The position numbers were made by a program, and so were the translations under genes. The notes beneath the pieces are model-generated. The model did no database searches. It saw nothing but the letters and a program-made list of their open reading frames with translations, and was not told the origin of the DNA. DNA of 64,000 bases. It comes from Streptomyces sp. SCL15-4. GTDB taxonomy: Bacteria > Actinomycetota > Actinomycetes > Streptomycetales > Streptomycetaceae. The first letter of the stretch is position 1, and each line of letters opens with the position of its first letter. Location: NCBI RefSeq assembly GCF_033366695.1, contig NZ_JAOBTQ010000001.1:5642001-5706000 (forward strand), given 5' to 3'. Shown here piece after piece: positions 58,872-64,000 of this stretch.

Positions 58872-60335
58872 TCACGCCCCCTTCGACGCCGTCTCCGCGA
58901 CCGGGTGTATCCGGGCCGTCTCCAGGCTCGCCGCCGCCCGTTCCGCCGTGCGGCGGGCCCAGCGGCCGCTGCTCAGCAGGCCGAGGACCAGGACGGCCAG
59001 GCCGCAGCCGGTGAGGATCCACCAGCCGGGGCGGGCCGCCGTCACGAACGCCTCGCGGTACGGCGACGAGCCGATGCCGGAGGCGAGGGCCGCGCCGACC
59101 ACCGCGACGCCGAGCGTCGAGCCCAGCTGCCGGCTGGTGGAGGCGACGGCGGCGGCGACCCCGGCCTGGGCGCGGGGCATGCCCGACACGGCCGTGTTGG
59201 TGATCGGCGCGTTCACGAAACCGAAGCCGATGCCGAACAGGACGTAGCCCAGCAGCAGGGTGGTGTTCGACGTCTCCGCCTCGAACGCGGCGAACAGGAC
59301 ACCGCTCGCGGTCATCGCGGCACCGGCCACCAGCAGGGAGATCCGGGGGCCGCGGCTGCCGACCAGGCGGCCGGACAGCGGGGCGCACAGGAACGTCGGC
59401 ACGGCCATCGGCAGCATCCACAGGCCCGCGTGCAGGGCGTCGAGGCCGCGCACGTTCTGCAGATACAGGGTGGACAGGAACAGGAAGCCGCCCAGGGACG
59501 CGAACGCGCTGATCGCGATGACGGTGGCGCCGCTGAACGGAGCCGAGCGGAAGAAGCGCAGGTCGATCAGCGGTTCGGCGCGCCGGGGCTCGTACCGGAG
59601 GAGGGCCAGCAGGGCGGCCACGGCGATCACGGCGAAGGGGACGACCGGGCCGGCGCCGGACTCCGGCGCCTCGATGATCGCGTACGTCAGCGCGCCGAAC
59701 AGCGCGATCACCAGCACCTGGCCGACCGGGTCGGGACGGCGGGCGCGGGGCGCGCGGGACTCGGGGACGAAGCGCAGGGTGAGCAGGAGGGCGGCCAGGC
59801 CGACCGGGAGGTTGACCCAGAAGATGGCGCGCCAGCTCACCGACTGCACCAGCAGCCCGCCGACCAGCGGGCCCGCCGCCATGGCGATGCCGACGACCGC
59901 GCCCCACACACCGATCGCGCGAGCGCGCTCACGCGGGTCGGTGAAGGTGTTGGTGATGATCGACATGGCGACCGGGTTGAGCATCGAGCCGCCCACCGCC
60001 TGCACCATGCGGAAGACGACGAGCAGTTCCAGGTTCGGTGCGAGCGAGCAGAGCACCGAGCCGGCGGTGAACACCGTCAGGCCCGCCATGAAGACGCGCT
60101 TGCGGCCGATCCGGTCGGCCGTGGAGCCGGCGAGCATCAGCAGCGAGGCCAGGACGAGCGTGTAGGCGTCGATCGTCCACTGCAGACCGGAGGTGGTGGC
60201 GTCCAGATCGCGCTGCATCGCGGGCAGCGCCACGTTCAGCGCGGTGGTGTCCAGGCTCACGATCAGCAGGCTCATGCAGCAGATCGCGAGCACGAGCATG
60301 CGTCGGCGATGGCTCAACTCGGGCATGCCCGTCAT
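58872..60335 (-). CDS. MFS drug exporter (DHA2, 14-helix type)
   Basis: A 487-residue major facilitator with about 14 membrane segments. Motif A appears in ADRIGRKRVFMAGL, motif C in GVWGAVVGIAMAAGPLVGGL, and SLDTTALNVALPAM is the typical first helix. Family members expel drugs or antibiotics by proton antiport; substrate unknown. ATG at 60335, with a later ATG at 60326 possible. The upstream patch contains TAGTTAGACGCACTA (minus strand), a weak inverted repeat that could be an operator. Confidence 0.9.
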   Translation of the reverse strand: MTGMPELSHRRRMLVLAICCMSLLIVSLDTTALNVALPAMQRDLDATTSGLQWTIDAYTLVLASLLMLAGSTADRIGRKRVFMAGLTVFTAGSVLCSLAPNLELLVVFRMVQAVGGSMLNPVAMSIITNTFTDPRERARAIGVWGAVVGIAMAAGPLVGGLLVQSVSWRAIFWVNLPVGLAALLLTLRFVPESRAPRARRPDPVGQVLVIALFGALTYAIIEAPESGAGPVVPFAVIAVAALLALLRYEPRRAEPLIDLRFFRSAPFSGATVIAISAFASLGGFLFLSTLYLQNVRGLDALHAGLWMLPMAVPTFLCAPLSGRLVGSRGPRISLLVAGAAMTASGVLFAAFEAETSNTTLLLGYVLFGIGFGFVNAPITNTAVSGMPRAQAGVAAAVASTSRQLGSTLGVAVVGAALASGIGSSPYREAFVTAARPGWWILTGCGLAVLVLGLLSSGRWARRTAERAAASLETARIHPVAETASKGA

Positions 60336-60482
60336 CGTACGCCCACTTCGATAGTGCGTCTAACTAATGACCGTTGCACGATTCGCCGGGCGGCTCGCCC
60401 GGCTGCCGGACGGGCGCTGCGCCGGGTGAGGGACAATGGGGTCCTGCCCCTGTCGCCGTAGATCCGTCCCGGAGCCCTGACG

Positions 60483-61616
60483 ATGACCCAGCCTCTGTCC
60501 ATCGGACCGCACGCCGTGACGCCGCCGGTCGTGCTCGCACCCATGGCGGGGATCACCAACGCGCCCTTCCGCACCCTGTGCCGGGAGTTCTCGGGCGGCA
60601 AGGGACTCTTCGTCAGCGAGATGATCACCACCCGGGCGCTGGTCGAGCGCAACGAGAAGACCATGCAGCTGATCAGGTTCGACGCGAGCGAGCGGCCGCG
60701 CTCGATCCAGCTGTACGGCGTCGACCCCGCGACCGTCGGCAAGGCCGTCCGCATGATCGCGGAGGAGGACCTCGCCGACCACATCGACCTGAACTTCGGC
60801 TGCCCGGTGCCGAAGGTGACGCGCAAGGGCGGCGGCTCCGCGCTGCCGTACAAGCGGAACCTGCTGCGGGCCATCCTGCGCGAGGCGGTCTCCGGCGCCG
60901 GCGACCTGCCGGTGACCATGAAGATGCGCAAGGGCATCGACGACGACCACATCACCTTCCTCGACGCCGGCCGCATCGCCGTCGAGGAAGGAGTGACCGC
61001 CATCGCCCTGCACGGCCGTACCGCCGCCCAGCACTACGGCGGCACCGCCGACTGGGAGGCCATCGCGCGGCTGAAGGAGCACGTGCCGGAGATCCCGGTG
61101 CTCGGCAACGGCGACATCTGGTCGGCCGAGGACGCGCTGCGGATGGTGCGGGAGACCGGCTGCGACGGGGTCGTGGTCGGCCGGGGGTGCCTGGGCCGGC
61201 CGTGGCTGTTCGCGGACCTGGTGGCCGGGTTCGAGGGGCGGACCGAGGACTTCGTACGGCCCACCCTGCGGGAGGTCGCCGACGTCATGGTCCGGCACGC
61301 CACGCTGCTCGGGGAGTGGAGCGGTGACGAGTCCAAGGGCGTGGTGGACTTCCGCAAGCACGTCGCCTGGTACCTGAAGGGCTTCGCGGTCGGCTCCGAG
61401 ATGCGCAAGCGGCTCGCGATCACCTCGTCGCTCCGGGAGCTGCGGGCCGGGCTGGACGAGCTGGACCTGGACCAGCCGTGGCCGGCCGGGGCGGAGGGGC
61501 CGCGGGGGCGGACGTCCGGCAACAACCGGGTCGTCCTGCCGGACGGGTGGCTGAAGGACCCGTACGACTGCTCGGGCGTCGGTGAGGACGCGGAGCTGGA
61601 CACGTCCGGCGGCTGA
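60483..61616 (+). CDS. dusB: tRNA-dihydrouridine synthase
   Basis: A 377-residue FMN enzyme reducing uridine to dihydrouridine in tRNA. The N-terminal LAPMAGITNAPFRTLCREF, the IDLNFGCPVPKVTRKGGGSA catalytic loop with its Cys, ALHGRTAAQHYGG and VPVLGNGDIWS-like IPVLGNGDIWSAEDAL are diagnostic of the DusB type. ATG start. It lies divergent from the MFS gene and ends 17 bp before the convergent sulfatase. Confidence 0.93.
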   Translation: MTQPLSIGPHAVTPPVVLAPMAGITNAPFRTLCREFSGGKGLFVSEMITTRALVERNEKTMQLIRFDASERPRSIQLYGVDPATVGKAVRMIAEEDLADHIDLNFGCPVPKVTRKGGGSALPYKRNLLRAILREAVSGAGDLPVTMKMRKGIDDDHITFLDAGRIAVEEGVTAIALHGRTAAQHYGGTADWEAIARLKEHVPEIPVLGNGDIWSAEDALRMVRETGCDGVVVGRGCLGRPWLFADLVAGFEGRTEDFVRPTLREVADVMVRHATLLGEWSGDESKGVVDFRKHVAWYLKGFAVGSEMRKRLAITSSLRELRAGLDELDLDQPWPAGAEGPRGRTSGNNRVVLPDGWLKDPYDCSGVGEDAELDTSGG

Positions 61617-61633
61617 CCTGCCGAGAGGGCCCG

Positions 61634-63352
61634 TCAGTTCCTCCTCGGGCCCGGTGTCGAGCCGTACGCGCTCAGGAAGCGGTCCCGGAAGGCGCTCATC
61701 TTCCAGACCGGGGCGTCGTGGGCGGGGCGCAGGCCGTCGGTCCAGTGCCAGCCGGCGATCCTGTCCAGCAGCTTCGGGTCCTTGGCGACGAGCGACACCG
61801 GCACGTCCCGGCCGGCGTGGTTGCCGCTGACCCGGGCGATGGGCTGGTGGTCGCCGAGGAAGACCAGCACGGTGTCCTTCGTGCCGTACCGCGCCAGCCA
61901 CTCGGTGAGGGCGGTCACCGAGTAGCGGATCGACCTGCCGTACTCCTCGCGGGACCTGGTGGTGTCGGCGATGACGTCCGCCGCCTTCGTGCCCGTCGCC
62001 TCCATCTCCTCGAAGTCCGAGCCGTCCCCGAGCCGGTCCCAGTCCACCATCTTCGGGACCGGCGCCCAGGGCTGATGGCTGGAGGTCAGGATGAGCAGCG
62101 ACATCCGCCCCTTGCCGGCGGCCGGGCGCTTGCCGTGCACGCGCTCCTGGTACTGCTGGAGCGCGTACTGGTCGGGCATGGTCGACCAGCTGAACTTGGG
62201 CCCGCGGTAGCCCAGCCGGAAGGCGTCGTAGACCTTGTCCAGGCCGTACCACTTCTGCTCCGGCCAGCCCTTCTGCACACCCGGCATCACCCCGACCGTC
62301 TCGAACGCGCCGGTCCTGCGGAACGCGCCCGTCAGGCTGAGGTGGTCGCTCGCCATGACCGTGCGGTAGCGCTGCTGGTTGCTGATCCACAGGCCCGACA
62401 TGGTGGTGGAGTGGCCCAGCCAGCTGTTGCCGCCGTACGTCGCCGAGGTCAGCCAGCCGCTGCGGGCGTGGAAACCGGACTCGGCCAGGGCCTTGGTGCG
62501 GGCGTCGAGCATCCGGTCCACGCCGGGCGCCGTGACCGGGTCCTCGATCGCGCTGCGGCCGTAGCTCTCGACGAACGTGAAGATCACGTCCTTGCCGCGC
62601 AGATCGGGCACGAGCCGGCTGCCCGGAGTGTTCCCGAACGCGTCGACGCGGGCCGCCTCGCGGAACTCCGCCTCGTCCCGGAGGGTGTCGGAGACCCGGT
62701 GGACCTGGCCGCGCAGCGCGGTCACGGCGCCGTGCGAGGCGAGCGGCACGGCCGCCGGCCGGAGGCCGAGCGAGGCACAGACGACCCAGGCGACGGCGGC
62801 GACCAGGGTGCCGCGGCGGGCGGCGCCGGGATGCCGGGCGAGCAGTCCGGTCAGCCGCACCATGGACAGCGCCAGCAGCACGAAGAGCAGCAGGACCAGG
62901 CCGGCCGCCCCGCACACGGCGGTGAGAGCGACTCCGTGGCCGAGGGAGTCCTCCAGGTACGACTCCGCGTCACCGAGCAGGCTCCAGTCCAGCACCACGT
63001 CGAACGTCCGGCCGAGGTACTGCTCGAAGCCCATGTCCAGCGCGTTCAGCACGGTCAGCGCCGCGAGCAGCACCCCGCACACCGCCGCCACCGCCGTCCG
63101 GGACCGGCGCGGCAGCGCGGGCAGCACCGCCGCCCCGACGACGGCCTCCGCCGGTATCCGCACGAAGGCGGCGGGCCCGAGCCGGTCGACCGAGTCCGGC
63201 ATCACGAGCGCTGCGAGCACGAGCAGGGCGGCGAGGCCGGTGAGGCCGGCGGACAGCGCGCGTGCCCTGCCCGGCCACCGCCACCACGCACCGCGTACGA
63301 CGGACTCCTGCGGCCCGGCCGCCCCGGGCTCGACCACGACTGACTGACGCAT
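61634..63352 (-). CDS. Membrane-anchored sulfatase-family (LTA synthase-like) protein
   Basis: A 572-residue protein with about five N-terminal membrane helices (roughly residues 30-220) and an extracellular alkaline-phosphatase-fold domain. Recognisable parts are DVIFTFVESYGRSAIED (metal-site region), TYGGNSWLGHSTTMSG with the position of the nucleophile Thr/Ser, and VLVFLGDHQPIARVSG (GDHQP). Relatives transfer glycerol-phosphate or other phospho groups to envelope polymers, or hydrolyse sulfate esters; which is unclear. ATG at 63352 is used; GTG at 63388 is possible. Confidence 0.85.
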   Translation of the reverse strand: MRQSVVVEPGAAGPQESVVRGAWWRWPGRARALSAGLTGLAALLVLAALVMPDSVDRLGPAAFVRIPAEAVVGAAVLPALPRRSRTAVAAVCGVLLAALTVLNALDMGFEQYLGRTFDVVLDWSLLGDAESYLEDSLGHGVALTAVCGAAGLVLLLFVLLALSMVRLTGLLARHPGAARRGTLVAAVAWVVCASLGLRPAAVPLASHGAVTALRGQVHRVSDTLRDEAEFREAARVDAFGNTPGSRLVPDLRGKDVIFTFVESYGRSAIEDPVTAPGVDRMLDARTKALAESGFHARSGWLTSATYGGNSWLGHSTTMSGLWISNQQRYRTVMASDHLSLTGAFRRTGAFETVGVMPGVQKGWPEQKWYGLDKVYDAFRLGYRGPKFSWSTMPDQYALQQYQERVHGKRPAAGKGRMSLLILTSSHQPWAPVPKMVDWDRLGDGSDFEEMEATGTKAADVIADTTRSREEYGRSIRYSVTALTEWLARYGTKDTVLVFLGDHQPIARVSGNHAGRDVPVSLVAKDPKLLDRIAGWHWTDGLRPAHDAPVWKMSAFRDRFLSAYGSTPGPRRN

Positions 63353-63412
63353 GCCCGTGGGTACGGCCCGCGGCGGACCGCTGTTCACCGAGGAGCGCGG
63401 GACACCGTGCGC

Positions 63413-64000
63413 TCAGGCGCCCCCCACCGCCGTCAGCAAGGCGAGCGGCGCCGCCGCGGACCGGGCCTCGCGGCCGCACGCGTGCGGGTACGGGACCGGC
63501 TCGCCGTGGGTGTCCCGTCCGTAGCCGGCCCAGGCCTCCGGCAGCCGGTACCCCGTCGCCGCCGCCGCGTCGACCAGCGCGTGCGCCACCGCGCGGGCCT
63601 CGTCGTGCAGGCCGTAGCGCGCGAGGCCCAGCGTGATCAGCGCGTTGTCGTGCGGCCAGACGGAACCGCGGTGGTAGGACAGCGGATGGTAGGCCGCCTG
63701 CCCGGAGGCCACCGTGCGCACGCCCCAGCCGGAGAAGAAGTCCGGTTCCAGCAGCCGCCGGCCCACCACCTCGCCGTACTCCTTGTCCAGCAGCCCCGAC
63801 CACAGCAGATGCCCGGCGTCGGAGGCGAGCGCGTCGACGCGCCGGCCCTGCCCGTCCAGCGCCAGCGCGGGAAACGACTGCTCCCGCATCCAGAAGTCCC
63901 GCTGGAACCGGTCCCGCAGATCGGCCGCCGCCTGCTCCAGCAGCGCCGCGTACGTCTCGTCGCCCCACACCCCGCGCGCCACCGACGCCGTGCGGCGCAG
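63413..64000 (-). CDS. Glycogen debranching enzyme-like glycosidase, C-terminal part
   Basis: The last 195 codons of a minus-strand gene cut by the window end; the frame is open to base 64000. The visible part resembles the amylo-alpha-1,6-glucosidase (alpha/alpha-barrel) domain: LASDAGHLLWSGLLD, GVRTVASGQAAYHPLSYHRG and SVWPHDNALITLGLARYG, the latter including the PHDN active-site region. It is not the GlgX type of debranching enzyme. No signal peptide information is available. Confidence 0.85.
   Translation of the reverse strand: MRRTASVARGVWGDETYAALLEQAAADLRDRFQRDFWMREQSFPALALDGQGRRVDALASDAGHLLWSGLLDKEYGEVVGRRLLEPDFFSGWGVRTVASGQAAYHPLSYHRGSVWPHDNALITLGLARYGLHDEARAVAHALVDAAAATGYRLPEAWAGYGRDTHGEPVPYPHACGREARSAAAPLALLTAVGGA

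Noticed and set aside
60336..60372. Operator for the MFS gene (TAGT / ACTA repeat)
   Set aside because: The arms are only four bases and no regulator gene is adjacent; mentioned under the MFS gene only.

Overview
The window is a piece of a high-GC actinobacterial chromosome, almost certainly Streptomyces. GC content is very high, third codon positions are nearly all G or C, GTG starts are common, and the gene order holA / rpsT / lepA / hemW / hrcA-dnaJ / phoH-ybeY-CBS protein / era / leuA / recO-uppS / zur-znuBCA / glyS / dusB is the conserved Streptomyces core arrangement. I see no integrated phage, intact insertion sequence, rRNA, tRNA or CRISPR array.

Layout. Bases 1-8.9 kb: end of holA, rpsT on the minus strand, lepA, a long-chain acyl-CoA ligase, a SpoIIE-type phosphatase and hemW. 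8.9-21 kb: a DUF3097 protein and an MBL-fold hydrolase (minus), the CIRCE-controlled hrcA-dnaJ pair, a nitronate monooxygenase with rsmE and a VOC protein, a tricorn-type protease, a HIT protein, RNase Z and adenosine deaminase. 21-25 kb: a small D-glucarate catabolic unit (5-dehydro-4-deoxyglucarate dehydratase, glucarate dehydratase) followed by a PfkB sugar kinase. 24.7-31.3 kb: phoH-ybeY-CBS protein-yjbR-like-cytidine-deaminase-like and era, interrupted by a minus-strand amtB-glnB pair with a GlnR-type box. 31.3-36.1 kb: a GH1 glucosidase, an intracellular M4 protease with its emfourin-type inhibitor, and leuA preceded by a leucine-rich leader peptide and attenuator hairpin.

36.2-45.8 kb is the most accessory-looking part: a TerB-like protein, a secreted sialidase, an ECF41-type sigma factor, and a minus-strand operon for a family-5 peptide-type ABC transporter (binding lipoprotein, permease, permease-ATPase fusion, ATPase) ending in a DapA/NanA-family lyase. 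Together these could form a sialic-acid scavenging locus. 46.2-54.4 kb is core again: two small conserved genes, recO, uppS, a histidine phosphatase, zinc uptake znuACB with zur and two Zur boxes, and glyS. 54.4-64 kb: a GH18 chitinase with two DasR-like operators, an aldo/keto reductase-TetR pair with a perfect operator palindrome, about 1 kb of relic sequence with low-GC patches, a DUF2690 protein, an MFS exporter, dusB, a membrane sulfatase and a truncated glycogen-debranching-like enzyme.

Many gene ends carry strong GC hairpins without U-runs. Regulatory palindromes are unusually readable here (CIRCE, Zur, GlnR-type, DasR-type, leucine attenuator, TetR-type). The least explained places are the relic region at 57.3-58.3 kb, the possible sialic acid locus with its ECF41 factor, the palindrome inside the tricorn gene, and the deaminase-like protein without any cysteine or histidine.
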